A stretch of 52,014 nt of DNA from Bacteroidaceae bacterium (GCA_017650045.1 JAGCFP010000084.1:1-52014), one strand, 5' to 3'; counted from the first letter of the stretch, positions 35,739 through 43,668 are shown. Numbers and translations: made by a program. The notes: generated by a model from the letters alone, not told the origin.

Positions 35739-37175
35739 ATGAGAGCAAAAGAAGTTTCAGAAGTAGGGGGCTGTAATATAAGTATCGTCCTTGACAAAAG
35801 AACAAGTAAGGGCAATGGCACTTATCCCGTTTCATTGCGTTTCACGATAAACAGAAAATCGTGGTATTATAGAATAGGCGACAATTTGACAGAATCAGAA
35901 TTTGACCAAATACAAAACACGTCTTCCAGGAAAGGGAGACCGACAGAGAAACAACTAAGCCGCTCAAAAATAAAGGAATCGTGGATTGCACAACTTGAAG
36001 CATACAAAGAGCGCGTTTCTGAAATAGCAAAACGCAATTCCTTGACGATTGATTTATTAAGGGCAAATCTTGTAGGCAAAAGCATTAAATCCAGTTTTAT
36101 AGATGTTTGGGAAGGCATTATTTCGGAGCGAAGATATTGCACGGCTCAAAGTTATACCTATGCATTGCACTCTTTCACAAAACATACAGGATTTACAAAA
36201 GAAGATGGCTTTTCTGTTAATGCTGAAACATTCCACCGCTGGGTTCAGGGAATGACCGATGAGGGGTTCAGAAAGACCACAATAGGGATTTATCTTCGTG
36301 TGGCGAGAGTTGTTTATAACGAATGCATTAGGCTTGGGTATATTCAGCAAAAAGAATATCCTTTTTCCAACAAATCAGACAGGGCACATGATGAATCGAT
36401 TTCTATACCGAGAGGTTCGAGTAGAAAATCCCAATATCTGAACGTTAACCAAATGACAGATTTATTTAATCTTTTCATTAGTGGGGATGTAGAAAAAATT
36501 AAAGTTCGCTATAAATACCAGACAAAACTTATTAAGGAAAACCTTGGGTTATTCCTTTTCATGTATTGCGGAAATGGCATGAATCTCGCCGACGTCGCTT
36601 ATCTAAAATATGACGATTACTATTTCCAGTCTGATGGAAAGGCATTTCGTTTCAATCGCTCAAAGACTAAAGACAGAAGCGATAACGAAAGTGAGGTAAT
36701 CGTTCCTGTTACAGAGGCATTAAGCAAAATTATTGATGCGATAGGAAGCAAACCTTCATACGGACAACTTGTTTTCCCTAAAATTCTTGCTAATGCTTTA
36801 AATGAGGAGCAGCGGGTAAAACGGATTGCACTTGTAAATGCCAGTGTTCTGGATAATTTGCGGAGAGTTTCTAATTATCTCGGTTGGAATATCAGACCAT
36901 CGGCAACATGGGCAAGGCATTCTTTCGCAACTAACTTAACCCACCAGTCGGTGCCTGAACGATATATATCCGAATCTATGGGACATAGTGTAGAGAAAAA
37001 CGTAACGTCGCGATATATCGCGGATTTCCCGCTCGAAAGGCAAATAGAGTACAATTCTTTATTGTTCCGTCTTGAGGATGATGCGGAGAAACAAAGACGC
37101 AAGGATTTGGCAACCGAGTTATTAAAGAGCCTGACAGCAGAAGAACGCGCAGAACTGATAAAATCGTTACTTTAA
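35739..37175 (+). CDS. Tyrosine recombinase / phage-type integrase
   Basis: 478 residues. The N-terminus is an arm-binding domain of Bacteroidetes type (ISIVLDKRTSKGNGTYPVSLRF), followed by a SAM-like core-binding domain (about 110-210). In the catalytic domain I see the beta-hairpin Lys (FNRSKTKDR), box II ATWARHSFATNL, ESMGHSVEKNVTSRY and nucleophile Tyr in SRYIADF. The box I Arg is not obvious: the position reads CGNGMNLADVAYLK, a variation I associate with this phylum's integrases. It sits next to attL and is read into the element. A hairpin terminator follows. Confidence 0.92.
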   Translation: MRAKEVSEVGGCNISIVLDKRTSKGNGTYPVSLRFTINRKSWYYRIGDNLTESEFDQIQNTSSRKGRPTEKQLSRSKIKESWIAQLEAYKERVSEIAKRNSLTIDLLRANLVGKSIKSSFIDVWEGIISERRYCTAQSYTYALHSFTKHTGFTKEDGFSVNAETFHRWVQGMTDEGFRKTTIGIYLRVARVVYNECIRLGYIQQKEYPFSNKSDRAHDESISIPRGSSRKSQYLNVNQMTDLFNLFISGDVEKIKVRYKYQTKLIKENLGLFLFMYCGNGMNLADVAYLKYDDYYFQSDGKAFRFNRSKTKDRSDNESEVIVPVTEALSKIIDAIGSKPSYGQLVFPKILANALNEEQRVKRIALVNASVLDNLRRVSNYLGWNIRPSATWARHSFATNLTHQSVPERYISESMGHSVEKNVTSRYIADFPLERQIEYNSLLFRLEDDAEKQRRKDLATELLKSLTAEERAELIKSLL

Positions 37176-37195
37176 GCCTTCCACATAATAAAGAT

Positions 37196-37227
37196 AAAAG
37201 AGTTACCATTAGGTAGCTCTTTTTTAT
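37196..37227 (+). terminator. Intrinsic terminator after the integrase
   Basis: AAAGAG-T-TACC pairs with GGTA-G-CTCTTT (ATTA loop, one G-U pair), followed by a T-run. It lies 20 bp after the integrase stop. Confidence 0.75.
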
Positions 37228-37316
37228 TTTGCATAAATCCTAAACCTAAAATAAATATTAAGAAAGTTGTTAATACAAACTTGAATTAAAATGCACTGGC
37301 GCAAATCTTAACGCAT

Positions 37317-37324
37317 TATCTTTG
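37317..37324 (+). promoter_or_regulatory. -7 box (TATCTTTG) for the HTH/excisionase gene
   Basis: Perfect consensus 29 bp before the ATG at 37,354. With the upstream terminator it gives the second operon of the element its own promoter. Confidence 0.55.
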
Positions 37325-37353
37325 TGATATAATAATTAAAAAATGCATGAATT

Positions 37354-37629
37354 ATGGATAAAATTAATGAAAAAACGATGCTTGTAGTTTCGGCAAGTGA
37401 CCTACGGCAGTTTGGATTGGAACTGATCCAAAGTGCTCTTGGTTTTAATTGTGAAAGTACACAAAGAAATGAGGATGAGCTTTTAACGATTAGTGAGGCG
37501 GCGGCACTTCTTGGTGTATGCAAAACGACCTTTTGGAAACTGAAAAAGCAGGGGAGGATAAGGGAAATCCGTTTAGGAAAACGGAATCCTCGTTATTCCA
37601 AAAATGAGTTACTTGGACTTCTTAAATGA
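37354..37629 (+). CDS. Excisionase-like helix-turn-helix protein
   Basis: 91 residues. The C-terminal 45 residues are a MerR/AlpA-type winged HTH of the 'helix-turn-helix domain 17' kind: LTISEAAALLGVCKTT, FWKLKKQGRI, then the basic wing RLGKRNPRYSKNELLGLL. Such proteins act as recombination directionality factors or as switches in tyrosine-integrase elements. The N-terminal 45 residues (LVVSASDLRQFGLELIQSAL) are the short helical leader common in Bacteroidetes versions. It has its own promoter between the integrase and the putative initiator. Confidence 0.82.
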   Translation: MDKINEKTMLVVSASDLRQFGLELIQSALGFNCESTQRNEDELLTISEAAALLGVCKTTFWKLKKQGRIREIRLGKRNPRYSKNELLGLLK

Positions 37630-37695
37630 TTAATAGAAACAGAGCAAACAGCATTTCGGTGGCTGAGGCTGAAAGATACTCAACAAGATAGTATA

Positions 37696-38424
37696 ATGGA
37701 AGAACGATTGCATTTTTATACGTTTCCGTGTTCACTAATGAAAGGCTTTTCTGAATCAGAAGAAAAGGCAAATCATTGTTTGGAACTAATTATATGCTTT
37801 GTTGGTTTCAGGGCTTGGATTGATAGTAAATGTAATGATGTTAGGCGTTTTAATAGTATAATTTGCAAGAGATTGAGGTTATCCAATTTTTTTAATGGCA
37901 TAACTTATGATGAATTTATAAGGATGCCAATAGCTCAGGAAATGATAGCGATTTTCAACAACCATTCCAAAGAGGCTAATTTCTCAATGTCAATAGATAC
38001 CTTTTTTCACTTTAAAAATAGTGACAAGATAAGACAGACAGACAGAGAACTATTATTGGCTTTTCTTTCTGTTAAAAGCATACTCGGAGGACGTACTTAC
38101 TGGCTTACAAATAAAACTATACTACTTTCAAGAATGAGCGGAAACACAAAAACTAAAGCGGATGCCATTAGTTCATCATTAATGAAATATACTTCACGTT
38201 ATCACTTGGGTATCTTGCTTAATGGGTTATTTCTAAAGTACGGAGTTAGTATCTATTCGGATAGGGGAATCAGAGGTTTCTATATATCATTAAAAAAGAC
38301 TGATAACGACGAACCAGATTTGGAATGGCTTGCTGATGTTGTAGAAGAAAAAAGGAAAGCTAAGGATAATTCTCTTCACAAGGCTTTAAAGAAGATAAAG
38401 AGCCAGCGTAATGGTACATCATAA
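37696..38424 (+). CDS. Putative replication initiator (winged-helix-like), unrecognised family
   Basis: 242 residues, not assigned to a family by eye. Residues about 120-205 could form a winged helix: a first helix (LLLAFLSVKSILGG), a turn region (YWLTNKTILLSRMSG), a recognition-like helix (KADAISSSLMKYTSRY) and a beta wing (YSDRGIRGFYISLKK). The C-terminus is strongly basic. The gene ends inside an array of ten ACAT-cored repeats spaced about one helical turn. This is the usual place of an iteron origin next to its initiator, and the basis for the call. It could also be a transcriptional regulator. Confidence 0.45.
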   Translation: MEERLHFYTFPCSLMKGFSESEEKANHCLELIICFVGFRAWIDSKCNDVRRFNSIICKRLRLSNFFNGITYDEFIRMPIAQEMIAIFNNHSKEANFSMSIDTFFHFKNSDKIRQTDRELLLAFLSVKSILGGRTYWLTNKTILLSRMSGNTKTKADAISSSLMKYTSRYHLGILLNGLFLKYGVSIYSDRGIRGFYISLKKTDNDEPDLEWLADVVEEKRKAKDNSLHKALKKIKSQRNGTS

Positions 38425-38530
38425 CGACATCTTAATACAACATCTTAATACAACATCATAACGACATCAAACAACATTCTTAACAACATTATTACAGCAT
38501 TCTTAACGACATTATTACAGCATCCTTATA
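38413..38530 (+). repeat. Iteron-like array, candidate replication origin
   Basis: Ten ACAT or AGCAT cores at about 38,416, 38,427, 38,440, 38,453, 38,464, 38,474, 38,486, 38,497, 38,509 and 38,520, that is 10-13 bp apart. The fuller consensus is C[A/G]ACAT-Y-nTTAATA. The array starts within the last codons of the putative initiator and is followed by a very AT-rich stretch (38,530-38,590). Confidence 0.6.
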
Positions 38531-38586
38531 AAGAGCTATATAATAAAGAGAAATAAAGAGCTAAATAATAAATAAATGGAATAATA

Positions 38587-38630
38587 AAAGAAGAAAGATT
38601 TTCTTCTTTGTCGATTTCAAGAAAAATCGA
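38587..38630. other. Two adjacent hairpins downstream of the iteron-like array
   Basis: 38,587-38,609 is a perfect 10-bp inverted repeat (AAAGAAGAAA / TTTCTTCTTT) with a 3-nt loop. 38,611-38,630 is a 7-bp stem (TCGATTT / AAATCGA) with a 6-nt loop. They may be a terminator, or part of the origin as a single-strand initiation or nicking structure. Confidence 0.5.
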
Positions 38631-38654
38631 CCCTGATTTTGAGGACAAAACAAT

Positions 38655-38849
38655 ATGATAATTAAAATTTACGAAAAACCCGATAGTAAGGGCAGCCTAA
38701 TTGCTACGCGTCAATGCCCATTTGACTACCCGCACAAGGTTGGCAGCTCTGAATGCATAAGATGTATAAATTTTAAATCAATTTATCAGAGTGGAAAAGT
38801 CGATTGCGCGATGAATTCCCCTCAATATGAACAGGGAAAATTATTTTGA
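38655..38849 (+). CDS. Small Cys4 protein, unknown function
   Basis: 64 residues (MIIKIYEKPDSKG...). Four cysteines at residues 21, 34, 37 and 51 (CPFDYPHKVGSSECIRC, then VDC) could bind one zinc ion. No family is recognised. It stands alone between the hairpins and the methyltransferase gene, 22 bp upstream of the latter. Size, Cys spacing and charge suit a small DNA- or protein-binding factor, which is inference. Confidence 0.55.
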   Translation: MIIKIYEKPDSKGSLIATRQCPFDYPHKVGSSECIRCINFKSIYQSGKVDCAMNSPQYEQGKLF

Positions 38850-38871
38850 TAACATTTATAAAAAGTAAGAT

Positions 38872-40281
38872 ATGAAAGCGAAAAGAAGGATAAAGATTTC
38901 ATTACTGGAAGAAAATGAAGGACAGATACTAGAAGTTCCGCGAAATCCACGTTGGATCTCTGATGAAAAGCTCGAAGCACTTGAAAGAAGTTTGGAGCGT
39001 TCGCCAGAGCTATTGGAAGCGCGTCCGCTGATAGTTTATCCGTTAAATAACAAATACGTAATCCTTGGTGGGAATATGCGCCTACGCGCTTTAAAACGGC
39101 TCGGAGCGATTGACGTACCTTGTTATGTCCTTTCGATAGAAACACCAGCCGCGAAACTTCGCGAAATTGTCATTGCCGACAATAACGCTTTCGGACAAAA
39201 CGACTGGGAGGCTCTGAAGGAGTGGGATGCGGAGGAACTTGCCTCATGGTCGTTTGACCTGCCCGATTGGCAGGAGGACGAATTACAAGACTTCACAGAG
39301 GAAACAAATCAAGAAGATAAGCAGCTTGACGATGAGGCGGCGGAAGCGTTACTTAACGATGCGATTAAAGACGCGGCGGGCGAGTTTGCCAATCAGTTCG
39401 ATGAGTTAGGGGGCTTTTCATTCATTACACCACACTCCGCGCGTTTTAACTTTATTCAATTTGACAGATATGGCAAAGAGTATCACAGATACAATTCCCT
39501 AGCTTTCCACAAAGTTCAATTTCAGACGAAAGGTGATAATTTTAGTTCTTATGAGGGGTTGAGGCTGATTCAAGACGGGACTATTAATCCTGAGCGTTTG
39601 CGCTTTGTCTGTGGCGACAGATGGAGCTCCCTGCCTACGGGAAGCCTTGCCTTTGGCGGGGCAAAGATGCCGCTTGATTTTCCCGCAGACCTAGCGCGTG
39701 ACCTTATCAATGAGTTTGCAACAGATGGCAAGGTGCTCGATCCTTGCGCTGGGTGGGGCGGACGACTTGTGGGCTTCCTTGCAAGCGAAGCGGATGAGTA
39801 TGAGGGCGTGGACGCATCGCCTGAGCAGGTGAGCGGTGATTTGCTCATTTACGACACGTTTAAGACAGCCTGCCGACGGGAAAAGAAAGTAACGATAACT
39901 TGCACACCTTTTGAAAAGAAACCCCTTCAAAGCTCTTATTTCGATATGGCGATAACTAGCCCCCCATATTTTGACACAGAGCAATATATCGGTGGAGAAC
40001 AGTCACACGATGTTTATAAAAGCTATGAAGATTGGCGCGAGGGTTTTTACCGCACATTAATTGCAAAATGTTTCGATACTTTGAAAGATGGCGGAATGTT
40101 TTGCCTTCAGGTCGGGAGCCAACGTTACCCGCTACTTGATGACGGAAAGAAGATTGCAAGCGAAATCGGCTTTGATTTGGTCGAGGTGCGAGCAACAGAA
40201 ATGAAGAATAACCAAACAGGTACAGAGCTTGAACGGGGCGAGGTGGTTGTAATTCTTCGGAAGTCTGATAATAACAGATAA
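38872..40281 (+). CDS. ParB-like nuclease domain fused to DNA methyltransferase
   Basis: 469 residues. The N-terminus is a ParB/Srx-type domain with the GGNMRLRALKRLG motif (66-78). The C-terminal half (from about residue 280) is a SAM-dependent DNA methylase: motif I VLDPCAGWGGRL (from about 288), EGVDAS, and motif IV SPPYF (363-367), which points to an amino-methyltransferase (adenine or cytosine N4). Such fusions are frequent in phages and mobile elements, usually without a partner restriction enzyme, and none is seen here. It probably methylates the element or helper DNA. It is followed within 13 bp by the DUF5681 gene. Confidence 0.87.
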   Translation: MKAKRRIKISLLEENEGQILEVPRNPRWISDEKLEALERSLERSPELLEARPLIVYPLNNKYVILGGNMRLRALKRLGAIDVPCYVLSIETPAAKLREIVIADNNAFGQNDWEALKEWDAEELASWSFDLPDWQEDELQDFTEETNQEDKQLDDEAAEALLNDAIKDAAGEFANQFDELGGFSFITPHSARFNFIQFDRYGKEYHRYNSLAFHKVQFQTKGDNFSSYEGLRLIQDGTINPERLRFVCGDRWSSLPTGSLAFGGAKMPLDFPADLARDLINEFATDGKVLDPCAGWGGRLVGFLASEADEYEGVDASPEQVSGDLLIYDTFKTACRREKKVTITCTPFEKKPLQSSYFDMAITSPPYFDTEQYIGGEQSHDVYKSYEDWREGFYRTLIAKCFDTLKDGGMFCLQVGSQRYPLLDDGKKIASEIGFDLVEVRATEMKNNQTGTELERGEVVVILRKSDNNR

Positions 40282-40294
40282 AAAACAGGCAGCT

Positions 40295-40603
40295 ATGGCA
40301 AGATTTAAGAAGGGAGAGAGTGGCAACCCGAAGGGTCGCCCGCTTGGAAGCAAAAACGAGAAGTCGGCTTATATCCGCGACTGGGTTGTAAGCCTGATAG
40401 GCACTAATAGCCATGACCTTTTAGCTACATTCAAGAATCTAAATTTAAAGGAGAAATGGAAAATTATTGTTGCGCTGATGCCCTACGCAATTCCGCGCCA
40501 GGTGGAGCAGAAAATTGATGCAAACGTGGATTTATCTTCGCTTGACGACAGACAATTGGATTTGGTAATTGACGGCTTAATTAATGAATTGGCAGATGAA
40601 TAA
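40295..40603 (+). CDS. DUF5681-type protein, small-terminase-like
   Basis: 102 residues. The N-terminus is the highly recognisable basic motif FKKGESGNPKGRPLGSKN (about residues 4-21), which defines DUF5681. In phages such genes commonly sit directly upstream of the large terminase and are thought to include small-terminase-like DNA-binding proteins. Here no large terminase follows. A TerS-like gene without TerL is a hallmark of PICI-type satellites, which redirect a helper's packaging motor. The role is inferred from context. Confidence 0.72.
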   Translation: MARFKKGESGNPKGRPLGSKNEKSAYIRDWVVSLIGTNSHDLLATFKNLNLKEKWKIIVALMPYAIPRQVEQKIDANVDLSSLDDRQLDLVIDGLINELADE

Positions 40604-40907
40604 TAACAATAAAGATGAGGCTATTATATTGACAAAAGAAGATAAACTTTTTTTGCTCAACCTCGCACGGCAGGGGTTCGTTACTGATGCCGATAAATCA
40701 ATACTTCGCGAAAAGTTCTTTGCTGGAGAGCCTCAGCTACTTATCCGATGTGTCAGCACAAAGGCAGAGGTGGAGGAATTGCACCGACTTGACGAATTAA
40801 GGAAAAATTTTCACATCGACGGCGATTGTGGCGTACTGATGGAAAACGACCCGATGGTAAAAGAGGTGTTCGAAGAAATAGATCGTTTTAGAAATGGCTT
40901 GGCATGA
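40596..40907 (+). CDS. Small acidic protein of unknown function
   Basis: About 103 residues from MNNNNKDEAII (an earlier in-frame ATG at 40,584 is possible). It overlaps the DUF5681 stop by 8 bp, so the two are translated together. The sequence is helical and acidic (LTKEDKLFLLNLARQGFVT, VFEEIDRFRNGLA) with no recognised family. The tight link suggests a partner of the DUF5681 protein, for example a second packaging or capsid-size factor; that is speculation. Confidence 0.6.
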   Translation: MNNNNKDEAIILTKEDKLFLLNLARQGFVTDADKSILREKFFAGEPQLLIRCVSTKAEVEELHRLDELRKNFHIDGDCGVLMENDPMVKEVFEEIDRFRNGLA

Positions 40908-40981
40908 TTCTAAATTTTTGTTTAACCTCATTAAAAAGCAGAAGCCCACCTGTTTTGTTTCAGGTTTGCGTCGGTGAAACA

Positions 40982-41049
40982 GGGGCGGACTTATTCCGAT
41001 TGTTTTTTAAGTTGTATGTTTACTAATCAATAAGTCCACCCCCTTTTTA
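40982..41049 (+). terminator. Long inverted repeat, probable terminator
   Basis: 40,982-40,995 and 41,029-41,042 are 13/14 complementary, with a 33-nt loop, followed by CTTTTT. It closes the methyltransferase-DUF5681 gene group. A smaller pair (CCTGTTT / AAACAGG) lies just upstream. Confidence 0.5.
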
Positions 41050-41071
41050 GAATTAAACAGATGTTTGGATT

Positions 41072-41368
41072 ATGGAAACGGGTGAAAGATATTTTCAAAA
41101 GTTCAAAGGCGGTTGCCAACTTTTGAGTGATGACGGCTGTTTGAAGATTATCCTACGTTGTACGATAGACCGTGGAGCGAATGGAAAAGAAACAAGGTTT
41201 TACACGGCACATACTTTCGTTTACTACAAAGAAGAGGACGGAACGAGTGGCTGGTACGAGTCAACAAACGTGAGTATACATAAAAGTATTGGTGCGTACA
41301 TTAAAGACATTTTAAATTGTCAGGATTTTAGGAAAAGCGTAAATGAATTTAAAAAATATAACTTATGA
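41072..41368 (+). CDS. Hypothetical element protein
   Basis: 98 residues (METGERYFQKFKGG...). Predominantly beta by appearance in the first half (CLKIILRCTIDRG, RFYTAHTFVYYKEEDG) and helical at the end. No recognised family, signal peptide or membrane segment. It overlaps the next gene by 4 bp (ATGA), which indicates joint expression. Confidence 0.65.
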   Translation: METGERYFQKFKGGCQLLSDDGCLKIILRCTIDRGANGKETRFYTAHTFVYYKEEDGTSGWYESTNVSIHKSIGAYIKDILNCQDFRKSVNEFKKYNL

Positions 41369-42036
41369 GAAAAGAAGAAAAAATATTTGTTTTACAAGAC
41401 GATTTCAAGGCTGATGAGCTAAGGCGAGACCTTTATACTGGACTCAATCAGTTAAGGAGAATCGGCGAAATTTTGCAAGGATCTGGAATAATTCTCACAA
41501 ACGAGGTTATAAATGATTGCATACGCTTGAAACGAGCGTTTAAACAGGGCGGGCGAGCATTGACAAAAAATTGCAACGCTGGAAGCCTTGCGACACCCTA
41601 CGAAGTCATTTCCGTATGGGAGAATGCCGAGCATCTGTTTGAAGCATTCGAGGAAGCACACCACAAGACAGGTAACACGGCTTTCGATGAGCAACTTTCA
41701 GAGCAACGCGAAAAGCTGTTTGAAAAAGTTTTAAAAATTACGGAAAAGATTAATGAGCACGGACGCGCGGAGATACTTCTTTCTTGCGCCTGTGTCATTG
41801 ACGGACAGATTACCGCAAGGGCAGATTTCGAGGACGAAATCAAGAAAGCAACAAGCGTTTACATCGAATCCGATGAGGCTTTAAAGCTGATGAAGTTACA
41901 CCAGCAGGCAGAAGCCGCACTAAATAGATTGCATGAGGCGATACCGTGTGCAATATTTGACGTCCAAGACATTTTCGAGACCTTGGAGGACGGCACTATC
42001 CGCCTTGTGCCTTTCGATTATAACAGATTTGTATAA
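41365..42036 (+). CDS. Hypothetical helical element protein
   Basis: 223 residues, charged and mostly helical (LYTGLNQLRRIGEILQGSGI; EQREKLFEKVLKITEKINEH; LKLMKLHQQAEAALNRLHEA), probably coiled-coil. No catalytic motif seen. The extended helical build could suit a structural or scaffolding-like protein, but I do not recognise it. Translationally coupled to the 98-residue protein upstream; the next gene starts 20 bp downstream. Confidence 0.65.
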   Translation: MRKEEKIFVLQDDFKADELRRDLYTGLNQLRRIGEILQGSGIILTNEVINDCIRLKRAFKQGGRALTKNCNAGSLATPYEVISVWENAEHLFEAFEEAHHKTGNTAFDEQLSEQREKLFEKVLKITEKINEHGRAEILLSCACVIDGQITARADFEDEIKKATSVYIESDEALKLMKLHQQAEAALNRLHEAIPCAIFDVQDIFETLEDGTIRLVPFDYNRFV

Positions 42037-42056
42037 CACAATAAAAAGAGCAAAAA

Positions 42057-42404
42057 ATGGGAAAAAGTGAAATTAATTTAGAAGAACGCCCTTTCCTTAA
42101 AATGATGGTGGAGCGTGACCGAGCAATAGCGGAACGGCGTTTGAAAGAAAGGCGTGAAAGTGCGAAAGCTCCTTATGTCAGAGAATTGGAGGAGATTAAA
42201 GCCCGCGCCCATAGAGATGGATTCAAGCGCGAAGAAGATGAGAAACGCGAAAGCGAGCTTTTGACTATTTGCGAAATGATTGACAGCGGGGAAATTGAGC
42301 CCGTAAAATCTTCGTTTGACTTCGTTGGGGCGATGAAAGATTTTGCGGCAAGAAGAATCGAAGCAGAAAAGCAGCGCATAAATCAAAATCATGGCATAGT
42401 ATAG
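42057..42404 (+). CDS. Highly charged small protein of unknown function
   Basis: 115 residues dominated by Arg, Lys and Glu (MMVERDRAIAERRLKERRES; REEDEKRESELLTICEMIDS), predicted by eye as long helices. No family recognised. It is the last of the 41,072-42,404 gene group. The following 180 bp hold imperfect inverted repeats (TTCCC near 42,494 / GGGAA near 42,518) but no gene. Confidence 0.6.
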   Translation: MGKSEINLEERPFLKMMVERDRAIAERRLKERRESAKAPYVRELEEIKARAHRDGFKREEDEKRESELLTICEMIDSGEIEPVKSSFDFVGAMKDFAARRIEAEKQRINQNHGIV

Positions 42405-42585
42405 TATTATGTTGTACCTTTACTTTTTGCATTCGTGTTCGGTTCGTGATGAATAGAATACGATTTTGTTAAACATCGTTAAGGAAATGGTGTTCCCTCG
42501 GTTTTTCCTTGTGGCTTCGGGAAATAACCGTACCATTGCAATGAGATTTTAAATAAATAAGTTTTACAATTAAAAGAATAAGATT

Positions 42586-42843
42586 ATGGACTTTAAAGGA
42601 ACTTACTCTCCAAATCGTTTTATAAGTGAAGATTTCGCAACGTTATCTTTAAGTTTAAATGACGTTATGGCATTGCTGTCTGATAATATGCACAGCTATC
42701 CAATGTCGACCGACCCAATCAATCAGGCATTGACGGAAGCAATGAAGCATTTACAGCTTGCTGATGCCGAGATAAACAGAGCTATTGGAATAGATGCCCT
42801 AAGGGCTTTCCGTGAAGTGGCAGAAGATGAAGAATTATTATAA
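42586..42843 (+). CDS. Hypothetical small element protein
   Basis: 85 residues (MDFKGTYSPNRFISEDFATL...). Two amphipathic helices are likely (LSLNDVMALLSDNMH; LTEAMKHLQLADAEINRAI). No recognised family. It is flanked by gaps of 181 and 133 bp, so it may be transcribed on its own. Confidence 0.55.
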   Translation: MDFKGTYSPNRFISEDFATLSLSLNDVMALLSDNMHSYPMSTDPINQALTEAMKHLQLADAEINRAIGIDALRAFREVAEDEELL

Positions 42844-42929
42844 ATAATCTCACTCAAAAAACATTATTTTATTAATGTTTGTTTTGTGCCATGCTGCCCG
42901 TATCTGTGAAGATGTGGGCAGTATTTATT

Positions 42930-42961
42930 TTTGCAAGAGATATACTTTTTTATTATTTTTG
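42930..42961 (+). promoter_or_regulatory. Promoter (TTTG, 20-bp spacer, TATTTTTG) for the right-end gene pair
   Basis: TTTG at 42,930-42,933 and TATTTTTG at 42,954-42,961, a good two-box Bacteroidetes promoter 15 bp before the ATG at 42,977. Confidence 0.6.
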
Positions 42962-42976
42962 CGGTTATTAGTGATT

Positions 42977-43321
42977 ATGGAAAATAATAAAGAAATCAGG
43001 CTTGCCTTTAGCCAGCAAAATTTAGGTTGTATTTATGAGAGTGCAAAAGCCCGCATGAAAGCCCACCCTAAAAGGGCCGCCGATAAACTAAAAACCGTAG
43101 AGGGATGTCCTCATTTTGAAAGTAAAAAAGAGGCGGAAGAATTTGCAATAAAGATGGCAAAGGAAAAACCGTATGGGGGCATCAAACTATGGGCTACGAT
43201 AAAGAAAGAAGAAGAGTTTTACCTTCTTGGTGCTCCGTGGTTAGTATCAGATGGGAATCAGCACATGGCAGCCGAGTATGTCGGACTTTGTTTTATAGAT
43301 AATGCTTATAACCTGATTTAA
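42977..43321 (+). CDS. Hypothetical cargo protein A at the element's right end
   Basis: 114 residues from MENNKEIRLAF; the longer reading frame from 42,875 contains the promoter, so the short start is preferred. The sequence (MKAHPKRAADKLKTVEGCPHF, LWATIKKEEEFYLLGAPWL) matches no family I know. It is followed after 2 bp by a second 114-residue gene, making a two-gene unit with its own promoter next to attR. This is where satellites and prophages often carry accessory (defence or toxin-antitoxin) genes. Confidence 0.6.
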   Translation: MENNKEIRLAFSQQNLGCIYESAKARMKAHPKRAADKLKTVEGCPHFESKKEAEEFAIKMAKEKPYGGIKLWATIKKEEEFYLLGAPWLVSDGNQHMAAEYVGLCFIDNAYNLI

Positions 43322-43323
43322 AA

Positions 43324-43668
43324 ATGGCGGAAGATTTTATTAATATAAGCTGTGACGATTTTAAATACTTTCATGGAGAGGAGAAGAATCCATATCCAGA
43401 TGAGGATATACGTTCAAAGTTTTGGCATGGAGAAATGATGTTTCATTACGTTATAAAGAAACAACATGAGGATTTGAACTACGATTTTTTTAAAGGACTT
43501 ATAAATGATGTGAAAGAATGGAGGAAAGAACTTAGTAGCCCAAACAATCCTCATCATGATTTCGCGGAACGATACAACGACAAACAGATTACAATAGTTT
43601 TTTATATCGCTATGCTTTTTGGAAAGTGGTGCCCATACGATGACCTAGGGTGGATTTTTGAGTATTAG
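43324..43668 (+). CDS. Hypothetical cargo protein B at the element's right end
   Basis: 114 residues (MAEDFINISCDDFKYFHGEE...), acidic, rich in Asp, Tyr, Phe and Trp. No recognised family. Separated by 2 bp from the upstream gene and probably co-translated. Acidic and basic partners of equal size would suit an antitoxin/toxin pair, but no toxin motif is visible. The stop is about 94 bp before the right arm-type site. Confidence 0.6.
   Translation: MAEDFINISCDDFKYFHGEEKNPYPDEDIRSKFWHGEMMFHYVIKKQHEDLNYDFFKGLINDVKEWRKELSSPNNPHHDFAERYNDKQITIVFYIAMLFGKWCPYDDLGWIFEY

Noticed and set aside
38872-40281. ParB domain as evidence of a plasmid partition system
   Set aside because: No ParA, no centromere-like sites identified, and the ParB-like domain is fused to a DNA methylase as in phage proteins.
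42875-42976. Longer start for the 42,977-43,321 gene
   Set aside because: The extension contains a two-box promoter and starts from a non-ATG codon; ATG 42,977 fits better.
43324-43668. Confirmed toxin-antitoxin pair at the right end
   Set aside because: Arrangement is suggestive, but neither protein shows a toxin or antitoxin motif; kept only as a hypothesis.
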